A stretch of 53,149 bases of DNA, taken from Spirogloea muscicola (taxonomy: Eukaryota; Streptophyta; Zygnematophyceae; Spirogloeales; Spirogloeaceae). The position numbers and the translations under genes are program-made. Below are positions 27,266 through 38,157 of this stretch, in pieces (position 1 is the stretch's first letter; every line of letters begins with the position of its first letter). Under the pieces are notes generated by a model. It was not told where the DNA came from, did no database searches, and was given only the letters and a program-made list of their open reading frames with translations. Location: positions 236,713 to 289,861 of the forward strand of contig WELB01000026.1 in the NCBI GenBank assembly GCA_009602725.1, read 5' to 3'.

Positions 27266-28155
27266 GATGGAGTTGTTCTACTTTTTGCTTTCTTCAATCA
27301 CACGTTTGATTGATTTTTATTTGATCTTATTTGATCTTGTTCATTTGTCTTACCTACCATCTGTTGCAATGCTTTTACCACAAAGCAATTTTCTATAGAT
27401 TGGGTAGAGTAAATGGAAAATTTTCTAGTAAGTAATGGATAATGTTTCACGATAATCATTTTTACATGAAATGAATGAAAACTGTTGCTTCTTCTTTCAA
27501 TTTCTGAGATAAGATTGATAACATCATTATCTATTCAAATGGTAATAGGATGTAGCCGTTTTTAACGGGCTAGCTACATCAATGGTATGTTTTTACAATG
27601 TTGTGTATCCGTATCTAACATTGTGATGATGTTTTACGTAAATTTAATGAGTGAAGTGAAATTTGAAATTATGGAAGTGAATGAAAGTGTTGTTGTTGTA
27701 AATGCTAGATGCTAGATGTAAATGTATGCTACTCAAAAGGTTGAATGAGGATTTACAGTTGCTACACTCAAATTCAGTACACAACTCATATAGTGTCTTT
27801 TCCCCTTGCAATATCACTTCACTTTTTGTCAATATTTGGAGGAATTTGGCAAAAGCCTATATGTACATGCATACACACTTTCTTGGTATCTTGGTAGTAG
27901 TTTGTCATGTGCAGATTGATTGAAAAATTGAATGAAAGAATGTTTCTTAAGAATCAGATGTTGTTGGCATAATTTGGATGGAGCTACTCAGATTTCCCAA
28001 TGGGAGTGAATGGCTGTCACTATCACGTATCCCGTCCGTCATTTTCCCCTTCAGTGCCCTGTAGAAGATTGATCATGTTCGTTCCAGAATGGAAACATAC
28101 TCTAGCAAACACCCAGAAAGTGGTTCGCTGTCCAGCGAACTGTCTTGCCAATTAC
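27266..28155. other. AT-rich gene-free island
   Basis: From about 27280 to about 27960 the sequence is strikingly A+T-rich compared with the rest of the window, with T-runs and repeated TTTGATCTTATTTGATCTTG at 27321-27340. It contains the nested hairpin at 27549-27580. Small open frames show no domain. It lies between the convergent ends of TRM8 and CYSTM. Confidence 0.75.
27549..27580. repeat. Nested hairpin in the AT-rich island
   Basis: GATGTAG (27549-27555) pairs with CTACATC (27574-27580), and inside it CCGTT (27556-27560) pairs with AACGG (27564-27568) around a TTT loop, leaving a five-base GCTAG bulge. Confidence 0.8.
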
Positions 28156-28864
28156 TCAGCAAATGATAGTTGGGTCGCAGCAGCAATCATCCACAAGGCA
28201 GCAGCAACAGAGGGCTGCCAAGCTGCACAACACATAACATGTTACAAAAGGTCAGCCATGGCAACAAGGGATGTGCTAAAAGTCACAACTGTCTTATACC
28301 TCAGCAAGACATGAAACTGTAAATCGACACTACTTATACCAGTGCAAACAAATAGTGACTGTGACTTGACGCAAGGCAAATGAACTGCCCTCAAGGCAAA
28401 AGCAACTGCTGTATCAGTGCCACATAGAGCATTTGCTCGATGAGAATTTAAAATGTTGCGACTGACCAGCCTGACAGGAAGCCGCCATTCCTCTTGGGCC
28501 GTGCACCGTATGCAGGTTGCGCACCATATGGTCCCTGCGGGTAATATTGGGGGCCCTGCTGCGGATAGCCTGCAGGCCCGACAGGAGGTTCAAAGAGCAT
28601 GTCAGGGCTCCTGGCAATAATCACAACGTATGTCTCTGTCATCAGGCCACATGAAGAGCTTGACAGAGGCAAGGTCTCCATGATGGATATGCCAGACGGG
28701 CTTGTAGCGGCACATGTTAGAGCGCAATAACGCTGCAGCGTCAAAGCTCAAGCGCCATGGCATGTGCAGGGCCAGGTGGGTCTTGGCTTGTAACCTGCGG
28801 GCGGGTACTTGGGGGGGTAGCCCTGGCCGTAGCCCTGCGCCGGGTACCCATACGAAGCGTTCAT
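28156..28864 (-). CDS. CYSTM (cysteine-rich transmembrane module) small protein
   Basis: Three minus-strand exons, 28864-28795, 28569-28467 and 28222-28156; phases close to 79 residues. The N-terminal half is a Tyr/Pro/Gln/Gly-rich tail (MNASYGYPAQGYGQGYPP and GYPQQGPQYYPQGPYGAQ). The C-terminus is GGFLSGCLAALCCCC followed by LVDDCCCDPTIIC. This is the CYSTM architecture, a palmitoylated or membrane-inserted cysteine patch, best known from small plant and fungal stress-response proteins. Role inferred from family: membrane-associated stress tolerance. It is divergently paired with the alpha/beta-hydrolase gene over a promoter with two G-boxes. Confidence 0.9.
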
Positions 28865-29530
28865 GGCTGCTGGAGTGCGCGCTCGCAGCAAAGGTGCAGC
28901 TTCACGCGAGCCTCTGTCAAGCCTCTGTCACTCCTCCTGAGCAGCAACGCTCGGCGGCTGCTAACAAGGGCACTCCCGGCGAAGCGTCAAGCCTCAAGGA
29001 GGGTCGCTGAGGCGGCGGCTTGCTGTAGCGCAAGAGCTACGGCAGCACAAGGGCCTGCTTGGCACTACAGCAGGAGGCAAGGCAAGGGTATGGCGTTTCT
29101 GAAGGCGGAGGCCAAATGCTGCTCATATACCACTAGAGGTAGCTAAGCATCCACATGCGGAGTTTGGACAAGCTTGGTTGACCACCGGCACGCGCATTTT
29201 CTCGCCGATATGATTCAGGGCCCCTCCGGTAAAGGCATTGGTTTGGCGCGGGGGGCCCCGAAAAGCGCGTCGAGGGGGGTGTGTGCTTCTCTGAAGGCGT
29301 CCCCCCAACCCCCCCCCCCCGCACCGCCACGTGGCACTGCCACGCGTCGGGCGTATACGGGGAACGTTCCACCGCGGGCTGCGGACAAACGCCACGTGGT
29401 GAAGCAGGTGGCAGCGCCACAGGCACCGGGGGGCTCGCACCGGGAGCCGCGTGATTGATTACGTTGGTCAATGTGGACCCTTATTCTCCGACGCGCCCGC
29501 CGCTCCGGCACCGTCAGTTTGCCAACCCTT
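28865..29530. promoter_or_regulatory. Divergent promoter region between CYSTM and the hydrolase gene
   Basis: Gene-free GC-rich stretch that should carry both promoters. It contains two perfect CACGTG cores and a C/G homopolymer zone around 29300-29320. No TATA box recognised. Confidence 0.5.
29326..29400. promoter_or_regulatory. Pair of G-box elements (CACGTG)
   Basis: GCCACGTGGC at 29326-29335 and GCCACGTGGT at 29391-29400. The 10-base G-box is the classic bZIP/bHLH site in plant light- and ABA-responsive promoters. Two copies 65 bases apart in a shared promoter are more than a chance hit, but binding is inferred. Confidence 0.55.
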
Positions 29531-29531
29531 G

Positions 29532-32500
29532 ATGATTTCCGTGTGGAAATGCCCGTCAGTGCGCCGGAGTCAAAAATCTGTGAAGTATCTGCGCAGCTGC
29601 GCTGGTCTGCCGCCTGCAGCAGCGGCGGCGGCTGCGGCGGCGGCTGCGGCGGCGGCGGCGGNCGGCTCGGCGGCGCGGCGGCGGCGCGACCGCGGGCATA
29701 GGGGCGACGAGGCCGCGGAGCGGATGCGCAGGATGTCGGACGAGGTCGCGATACCCGATGCGCAGGCGGACAACGAGGAGCTCGTGCGCGACATGATGGA
29801 GACGAAGCTCGTGCTGCAGGGCCTCCGGCACGGCGGCGAGGCCAGGTACGGCGAGGCGCGCGGGAGGCCGGACGGCAAGCCCGGTCCCGACGAGGCGCCA
29901 GCGCTGTCCCTGCCGTCAGGTTCGTAGCTCTCTAGCGAAGCCGGCCCGGGACGCTTGGTCGCTTGTTGCTGATGGATAGGCTCTTCATTTGATGGGTTAT
30001 CCGCTCACAAGGGGTGCAGATCAGGCTACTGTAGCTTGACTGGCGGTGACTAAGCTCCAGTTGTTCCATCAGTGTGACGGATATGAAAGCCGACTGCCTC
30101 TGCAGGTCCTCTGTAGCTGGTAACTTAAGTTCCAGCTTAGCTGTTCCAGTCAATGTGATGGATAGGAAAGCGGAGTGCCTCTGCAGGTCCTCTGTAGCTG
30201 GCGAAGTAGTTCTGATGCCCATCAAATGCTGCCCGCCAAATGCTGCAGTGCTCCTCCTGCTGCTGTTCAGCCCACTGTGGCTGCCGCTGCTGCCCGTGCT
30301 CGCCACCTCGCTTTTCATCACATGGCTCGTGCTGGCCGTCAGCTGCCTTGCCATCGCTGTTATGTCCCAGGCAAGCTCGCTAATATGCACCCCGGCACAG
30401 GCCTCTCGCCACTCCAATACACCTACTACACAGTCATTTGTGGAGACTTGGCATGTACCTGGCATCAGCTTTGGTGTGGATGTTGGCTTGTAAGCAGGAC
30501 ATGGTCTATGGGTATCACATTGTCGGCTGCTAAGCCTTGGGTTTTTACAACATCGCACTACGTTGCACTGAAGAACGAGCTCCTCTGCAGGTCTTTGAGC
30601 CTCCGCCCATAACGGCACCCCGCATCAAGCTGCCGGATGGCCGCTCAGTGGCCTATCGTGAGCAAGGGCTACCGGCAGACAGGGCCCGCCATACCATCCT
30701 TGTGCTGCATGGAGGGCCAGACTGCCGCCTCACTGGCATTCCCGGTATCAAGTATGTCATGCAAGCAGGCCCTCCTTCCGACGACCTTGCCTCCTGTGCT
30801 CGTTCTGAGGGACAACTAGGTGCCTAGATCATAAACCCTAAACCACTTCCCCTAAATCCCAATCCCAAATCCACACTGGTATTAATTTGTTCATTGATTA
30901 TCACATCTCTGAGGCTGGCTTGATAATTGCGGTTGAGAAAGACAAAGAGAGTGGCAACGAGTGGGCTTTGTGTTGCTCACTTCATGTCATCCTTTGTCGG
31001 CCTCCTGTGATTTCGCTATCGTTGCTTCCTACAGAACAGGTCTGCTGGAGGAGTTTGGCGTTCGACTTGTGAGCTATGACAGGCCAGGGTACGGCCAGAG
31101 CGATTACTTTCCAGGTTGTCATGTTGCTGCCTGTTGTTTTGGCGGCATACATTAGCTCGCCCTGTGTGAAGCAGCAGTGCAGCCTGTAGTCGTTCTCATG
31201 TGGGCATATGATAGTACAGAGAAGCGTGTCAAGCTGTATAATATTCAAGTGCTTATTGCTGATGTTCTCTTGATGAGATTCTCCTTGCCAGGGTGGAGTC
31301 TTACGTCCAGTGTGATTGACCTTCTGGAACTTGCCGACGAGCTCAAGCTGGGTGACAAATTTTGGCTCTTGGGATACTCAGGCGGAGGCCCGTATGCTTG
31401 GGCCGCTGCCAAGTACATACCTGAGAGGCTGGCGGGCATAGCCCTCTGGGCGCCCGACGGCAACCCTTGGTGGCCATCTATTGCTGCAAACGCTAAGGTG
31501 AAGCAGCTGCTTCTATACTTGTTCCCTTCAAGCGGGCCGCGTTTTCTGGCCTCAGATAGTGGCTCAGTTCATGTCATGACTACTGGGCTCCAGCTTCGAC
31601 ATCGTTCTCACTGCACCAATGTTAGCGCAAGTGCCATGGTCATCTGTCAGATGCAAGCAGGCAGGTGTAAGGGACATGGTGTCCAACAGTTTACATTCTA
31701 TTACAGGGTTAAGCTTTTAGGCCAAGGTTGTAAGACTGTTATTGTCTGTCCCCTCGCTGCAATTGCAGGTTTGGAAGCAGATGCCTGTTGCCGCCAGGGT
31801 TAGATACCTCGTCTCACGCCATCTTCCAACCGTGCTTCCGCCATGGCTCGTCCCCTACCTCATCCCGACGTGGTTTGTCAGATGCTTCATTGTGCCCTTT
31901 ATGAGGCCGCTTCTTCTGTACATGTTGCTGCTTTATGAGGGACACCGAGACCAGCGGAAGCTCCGGCAGAGGAGGATGCTCCAAGCCTTGGCCTGTATGA
32001 CTCAGTGGTCTTGCAACACGGCGTGACCATTTTTTGCGAGATTGTCTTTTCCATTTCAGGAGGTTGTGAACCTGATCAGAGAATGACTATTTCCTGCAGT
32101 GTCTTCTTGAGTGATTTTCAAGACACTGTACATGGGCCCAGCAATCAGTCAGACTATGACGAAGTTTCTGCATGATGACAGATACTGTGCGGGAGTCCTT
32201 GAGGCAGGGCAAGGTTCAAGCTGTGTATGAGGATCTCATCTTGTCAACCCAAGACTGGCCGTTTGACATAGCAGAGCTGAGATCGTTCACAGGCCCTGTC
32301 CACGTGTGGCAGGTACAGTGATACAAGAGGCACTGCCTGGACCCATAGCTTTTTCATGTTGAAAGCAAAGGCAGAGGTTGTGTAGCAAGCTGTACGCTGC
32401 GGCTGTGGCACTGAAAGGCTGAGGCTTCGCTCCGACACTGTTTGCCCAGGGCACGGACGATCGAGATGTGCCATTCAGCCTGAACGAGGCTGCAACTAAA

Positions 32501-32692
32501 ATTCTGCCAACCGCAGTGCTACATGCGCTCCCACGGGAAGGGCATTTCTCTTGGTTTTGCTTTAACGACAGTGGCCATCGCGAAGTATTACAGACGCTCC
32601 TGGGGCACCCACAAGGGCCCGCAGTGGCAGAGGCAAGCCAGGCTGCGCAGGATTTACTGGATAACACGCTGATTGACGAGATGGAAGACTAG
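29532..32692 (+). CDS. Alpha/beta-hydrolase-fold protein with N-terminal membrane segment
   Basis: Exons supported in phase: first exon ending 29919 (start uncertain: an ATG near 29532 or ATGs at 29724/29733), then 30198-30370, 30591-30751, 31035-31114, 31292-31497, 31769-31994, 32182-32312 and 32450-32692 (stop TAG). Exon 2 encodes a strongly hydrophobic double segment (VLLLLLFSPLWLPLLPVL, then LFITWLVLAVSCLAIAVM), probably a membrane anchor. PPITAPRIKLPDGRSVAYRE, HGGPDCR, SYDRPGYGQSD and GYSGGGPYAW (nucleophile Ser) are typical of a plant hydrolase family. The likely acid is in GTDDRDVPF and the His in REGHFSW. Substrate unknown. The intron after exon 2 is of the GC-AG class. A further small exon near 32045-32160 cannot be excluded. 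Confidence 0.85.
30051..30201. repeat. Tandem duplication (about 75 bp) copying a 3' splice site in the hydrolase gene
   Basis: Copy 1 (30051-30120) and copy 2 (30126-30201) share TGCCTCTGCAGGTCCTCTGTAGCTGG at their ends and diverge upstream. Only the second copy is followed by the coding exon. Confidence 0.88.
30371..30590 (+). other. GC-AG intron in the hydrolase gene
   Basis: The coding frame ends ATGTCCCAG and continues at GTCTTTGAGCC after a CTCTGCAG acceptor, phase 0 on both sides. The donor reads CAG|GCAAGC, the consensus of the minor GC-AG class. No GT donor fits the frame nearby. Confidence 0.8.
30826..30875. repeat. Short telomere-like tract in a hydrolase intron
   Basis: AAACCCTAAACC followed by CCCCTAAATCCC and degenerate variants, within the intron 30752-31034. 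Confidence 0.75.
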
Positions 32693-33807
32693 AGAAGTTG
32701 GCAGCCCTTTTGTTTCGTCTTACTTCCTACAACCTTTAGTTGAAGGTGGACTTTGATAGGATCTGCTGCAGATCTAGCGTGCAGGATGCTAAGTCCATGA
32801 TAGGATTTTAAGCAGCACTTGCCAGGTGTAGACGCTGCTTGTGCCAATGAAGGTTCTGATAAGTGCTCTGCAAGCTTGTGGTAGATCTGCTGTAGGGTGT
32901 AGAGCTGCATTGTCAGGTGCATGATAGCATGGGTGATAGTGTTTGCTTTTGAGATGTAGATTATTCATTGCAAGTCATTGCCATGCACGATGTGCCAGGG
33001 AGTAGGGGAAGAGGGCTCCAGCTTTCTTCAGTAACTAAACATGCCTCCTCACTGTGCGAATGGAGAAGTCATTTGCAATCCGCCGCTTACCTTCTTCAAA
33101 TGCAGTTACTTGCACTTTACGCAATACCTGCCAGCTTGTTTGCCCTGTGTTCGCCTGCTACTGCTCACTGTAGAAAGGCTTCTGATGATGCAGTTTGCTT
33201 GAGTGTTTCATCTGGAGAAGCCACCTCTCTCTATAGAAAAGGCTGCGAGCTTTACCATCCACCTCACATCTCCTTCCATTTGGATGCCTCGTCATTACAT
33301 CACATTGCAAGCTTGATTTATCAGGCCTTCTGAGGTGGTAGTGACGGACTTTTGACCTTCACCTCAGAGCTTCGGTAATTAGGGTAATGCTGGTGCTAGT
33401 AGCATAGGCCAGCGGTAAAGCCAGGCTTACATCAGAAATCTGTTACCCTCACCTCGAGCGTTATACTCAGCATCGAGCTGCAGACTGGGCATGTAGGGCC
33501 CTCTAGGGTTAGCTGAGCAGCAGGTGATGAACATCTGTCCATGTGCTTGCCTTTGTACTTGGCCTAGGGGCCCTCTATCACTTGGAACAAACTCTAGTAC
33601 CCGCGTATTAGCATTAGACAGTCAGACGAGCCGAGAGGACGAACAGAGACCTCGCATGTACATCCCAGAGGCTGCTACAAAGAGCAGCATGTTGTTCACG
33701 TAATGTTCACCTCTGGTCTCACTCGTTGCAGCCAAGCGCTGCGTCAGTGCAGAGCGCCGGCTCTCCGTGGTCGAAGCTCGCCACTGCAGCTCGGCTCCGG
33801 CGCCGCC
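32693..33807. other. Intergenic region between hydrolase and aminopeptidase genes
   Basis: Same-strand spacing of about 1.1 kb. It should contain the hydrolase 3' UTR and the aminopeptidase promoter. An open frame at 32968-33333 has no recognisable content. Nothing else seen. Confidence 0.5.
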
Positions 33808-36800
33808 ATGGCGCCCCTGGACCCGCACTCGTACGCTGACGGCGACCAGCCGCTGACGGAGTCCGTGGAGCTGCGGCTGCGCATCGACTTCGAGGCGCGG
33901 GCCATCGCGGGCACGGCCACGCTGCAGCTGGCGGCGCCGGCGCGCGGCGCGCTGGACCTCGACACGCGTGGCCTGGAGATCGAGGCGGTCGCCGCCAGCC
34001 CGTCCGGCACGCCGCTGGAGTACGAGCTCGGCCAGCCGGATGGTGAGAGCGCTCACATTAGGGTTACGGTTATGATCAGGTTAAGGTTAGGGTTTGAGGA
34101 TGTAGCCGCCGTCGCAGCCTTGCTGCGCTCTGCCGCGGCCGCTGCCCCTGCCTTAATGACTGGTTAATGTGGCTGCTGATAGTAAAAGAGCGGCTGTTAA
34201 AGACAGCCAGGTGGACACAGAGGGTGTTCATGACTACATTAGCGGAGCCACAGGCTAGGGTTTAGAGTTGAAGGACAGAGGTTTAGGGACAAAACAGAGG
34301 TTGACAGAGGCCAAATGGGGTTAATGTTGCCTCTGCACTGATGCTTCTTCCAAAGGTGGAGTGAGTACCGAGTGATGGACTGAGTGGCCCGATACAAAGG
34401 CAAGCACATTGACATTGACAGGTGTACATCGCCTGCTGCTAAGCTGACCCGCTCAGTGACCACGAGTCAGCAAGCAGAGGTTTGCTTCAACACCGGCAGC
34501 TGGCCAAGCGAGCCAAGCACTGGCGGTCTTTCCGTCGAGGCAACCGAAAGGACAGTGTCTAACAGTGGTGACAGTGGTAATGTTAATAACAGGTAACAGG
34601 GTTTTTAATAATGGTAATGTCAGTGGTAGTTATTCAGTAACTTGTGTGCGCAGTTATCAAGGGCCGGCGGCTGCGTATCAAGCTGGAGGGCGACGCAGTG
34701 GCGGTGCAGTATCGCACTACGGCCGCCTCGACGGCGCTGCAGTGGCTGGCTCCGCCGCAGACGGCCGGCGGCGTGCTGCCGTACGTGTTCACGCAGTGCC
34801 AGGCCATCCACGCCCGCTCTGTCTTCCCCTGCCAGGACACTCCTCGGGTAACATATCTCTAACACTCACTCCTTAACCTAAACCTTAATATGCAACTCCC
34901 AGCTAAGTCAGTGCACCTTTGTTGGCCACTTCCTCGGCTGCTGTGATGTGGGTTTACTTGCAGGACATGGGTCTTGCTCTGTGCATGCTGCATTCCCCCA
35001 ATAATCACAATCATGTGCTGGAAAGGCATGGGAAGGCATTATACTGGCTGCAGATGGTGGTTGCAGGCTCGAATCAAGTACAAGGCGGATGTGGAGGTGA
35101 TGGCCGCGGCGCGCGTGGTCATGAGCGCGGCACATGTGGGCCGTACTACCTCCGTGGACGGCGACACAATCATCGAGTCTTTCAGAATGGAGCAGCCCAT
35201 TCCTCCCTATCTGTTTGCACTTGCGGCAGGTGGCCTCGATCTCCATCACCCTTGCACCAAGAGTATTAGTAACATATCCATGACAGCATACTGCACACTG
35301 CTCGTTAAGAACGGCAGTGTGCTTGCTGCATGACATATCACCTTCTGCTGAGGTCAACACACAGATCTACACATGCCATTTCGATGTAGCCTCAAACACT
35401 CTGATGTGACATACCAAGTAAAACTGATCTCTGTTGCTCTCAGGAGGTATTGGTTCTAGACAGCAACAAGCACAGGTGACATGCACTAGCTGCATCAGAC
35501 AGGTCATGCAGCTATGGGTGGTCTGATGGACTGTCTTTGGGCCGGCAAGCAGGCGACATAAAGCATCAGGACCTGTCGCATCGCTGCCGTGTGTACGCGG
35601 AGCCGGCAGTTCTGCAAGCAGCGGCGTACGAGTTTGCCGACGTGGAGAGGATGGTAGAGACAGCGGAGGAGCTGTTTGGCCCTTACGACTGGGAGCGCTT
35701 TGACGTGCTGGTGATGCCGCCGTCCTTCCCTTTCGGCGGCATGGAGAATCCACGCATGGTGTTCCTGACGCCCACACTCCTTGCTGGTGACCGCTCGCTC
35801 GTGGGCGTTGTGGCGCACGAGCTCGCGCACAGCTGGACGGGCAATCTGGTCACCAATGCAACCATGGACGATTTCTGGCTGAATGAGGTGAGGAATGCCT
35901 ATGATACTGTGATATCAAAAACTAGCAACCATGATGGACAGGCCTTGGAAGGCTGGCATGTACTGACATTGTAACTGCTGGTCCTCGACTATTCTGCCAT
36001 AATTGTCCACAGCTGACAATGTCAAAAGCTCCATCTTTCTGTCACTTTGCCGGCCTCATTAAGGCTTGTGGGTCAAGTGGCCAGGGATTCACCACATATG
36101 CAGAACGGCGGATACAAGAGGCTCTGGAAGGGCCAGACCGCCTCGCCATGCACTCTACGATCGGGTGGAATGGACTTGTGGAGGAGGTGCGGCGCTTCAA
36201 AGACCAGCCGCAGTTCACCAGGCTGAAGATGAACCTAGAAGGCATCGACCCAGATGAGGTCTACAGCGAGGTCCCATATGAGAAGGGCTTTCTTTTCTTG
36301 AAAAGAATTGAGAATGAGGTATGCTGCAAAGTGCCACACAGCACGCCACTGACACAAAGGCGTCAAATTGCAGGAAGCAGTGGTATAGTTGCCGGATCAG
36401 AGCTCAAGTCTAAGGGCATACAAGCAAGACCCCTCACTTACCGCCAGTCTCCGCATTTGGAAAATAGATCAAGTACTTGACATGCATCAGCAAGTATGAG
36501 CTGACTTGCAACGTGTAAGTGCAGGTCGGGAGGCCACGCTTCGACGCCTTCCTGCGGAAGTATATAAGTGCCTTCCGCTTCCAGTCGATCACCACGGAGA
36601 CGTTCCTTGCCTTCCTGTCAGCAGAGCTGCCAGGCATTGGCGACGCCGTCGACTTACACGAGTGGGTGCAGGGGACAGGCATTCCAAGTGACGCTCCGCG
36701 GCCGGCCTCGGCAGCTCTGGAGCACATCAAAGCCCTAGCGGAGGGTGGCCAGGAGCTCACCGCCGAGGACACGGCGGCGTGGCAGGCACTCGACTGGCAA

Positions 36801-37304
36801 GTCTACCTCGAAGCGCTACCGCGGGTGCTCGACCATGAGCGTGTGGCGCGCCTCAACGAGCGCTTCCACCTCTCAGAGTCGACCAACTCGGAGATTCGGT
36901 CCGCTTTTCTCACAATTGTCGCCCATTCAGGTACTCCTTGACTCCACGACTCCATGCACGCCTGCGTCTTTTAAGATTGTCATAACCATTCTTCAGCGTC
37001 CTGCACAATTTTTGAAGACAGTCTAGTCACAGACGTGAGACAGGGACGCCCTTCTTTCTCGTCTATGACTGATTGCTCACTTCATAATGCTTGTGCAGAG
37101 TATAAATTGTGCTACGAGGCAATCGAGCGTTCGCTGGCGAGCAACGGGCGGATGAAGTACCTCAAGCCGCTGTACACTGGTCTCCTGCAGGGCGCTGCTG
37201 GGTCCAAGGCCTTCTCGCGGCGTGTGTTCGAGGACAACAAGCTTCGATATCACCCGATTGCCAAGGACGTCATTGAGGGCGTCCTCTCCAAGCATGGCGC
37301 CTGA
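33808..37304 (+). CDS. LTA4H: Leukotriene A4 hydrolase-like bifunctional zinc aminopeptidase (M1 family)
   Basis: Seven exons: 33808-34042, 34654-34847, 35067-35229, 35553-35887, 36085-36318, 36525-36930 and 37099-37304; phases close to 590 residues, close to the usual about 610. The start [19 protein letters not shown] matches the family's N-terminus. [19 protein letters not shown] and [15 protein letters not shown] are conserved. The exopeptidase motif GGMEN is at residues 259-263. The zinc site is HELAH (His286, Glu287, His290) followed by Glu309, exact HEXXH-x18-E spacing, with [11 protein letters not shown] crossing an intron. The C-terminal helical domain ends GVLSKHGA. Expected to be a soluble cytosolic aminopeptidase/epoxide hydrolase; in plants and algae the aminopeptidase role is the more likely. 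The (GCC)2 ATG context supports the start. Confidence 0.96.
34058..34300. repeat. Telomere-like TTAGGG fragments in LTA4H intron 1
   Basis: ATTAGGGTTACGGTT and GGTTAAGGTTAGGGTTTGAGG at 34058-34100, and a further GCTAGGGTTTAGAG near 34255. All lie in the intron 34043-34653, in TTTAGGG orientation relative to the gene. Confidence 0.75.
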
Positions 37305-38157
37305 AACTAGGCCCTCCTCCAACGGGTTCTCTTTCTGACCTCCAACAACCGGTTCTAGGAGGTCCTTTGCTGATCACTTCCTGGAGGGCGTGCCAAGGGC
37401 TGCTACACATTCTCTAAGTGTCTGTCCTAGGTCACTGTACTTGATGCTTACTGCCGATTTCATTATATGCTTCTGCTGAAGCTCCAGGTCAAGTCAAATT
37501 TATGCTGCAGTCCTTACCAAGCAGCAGGGACTGTGATTTGCATGGCCCTTTATGAGGCTTGCCCAAGGCTCATGCAGGGACCGAGCAGAATTACACTCAG
37601 GTTCCACTGAAGACCTTCAGCAGCACGTCAACTGCGTAAGCCGAATTGGCTGCCACATTTCTCATTTCAGATTTTGTCCACAAGTCAGACCTACAACTGT
37701 TACCACAGCTCATGACCCCATTGCAGTTTTCACAGCCGACCCGAGTCTTGCAGAACTTGCCGCGCAAGCCAAGTCCTCCTTGCTCTGGCAGAGCACCTTA
37801 CCTACGGCCCGTCTGTTTCCTGCCGAAGTGCTGACTTGCACAATAGCTACTCCTTAATTGCTCTATTGCACGTCAGCTCTTGTGTGTGCAAGATGGGGGG
37901 AATATCTCCTCTATCCTTTGCACCTTGCCGCTGATTTCCGAGCTGGCTTCTCTCAGCCCTCGCCCCCGTTGGATGAGCTCACTATTTACCTCGACCTTCC
38001 GTCGATCATGGCGCCCTGACCTATCTAGAGCCATTAGCGAGACAGAATCTGGTGCTGCGCAAAAGCTAACAAGGTGCAGAGCCAGACGGCCCTATCCGGT
38101 TAGGGCTGGATTAGGTCGGCCTCGGCGCAGGCCGCCCCGCCAGCCCCGTGCCTGGCC
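37305..38157. other. Intergenic region between aminopeptidase and reductase genes
   Basis: No supported exon. Contains the LTA4H 3' UTR and the promoter of the reductase. Sequence turns GC-rich towards 38100. Confidence 0.5.

Noticed and set aside
28000-28314. 104-residue plus-strand open frame
   Set aside because: It is antisense to the last CYSTM exon and has no recognisable content.
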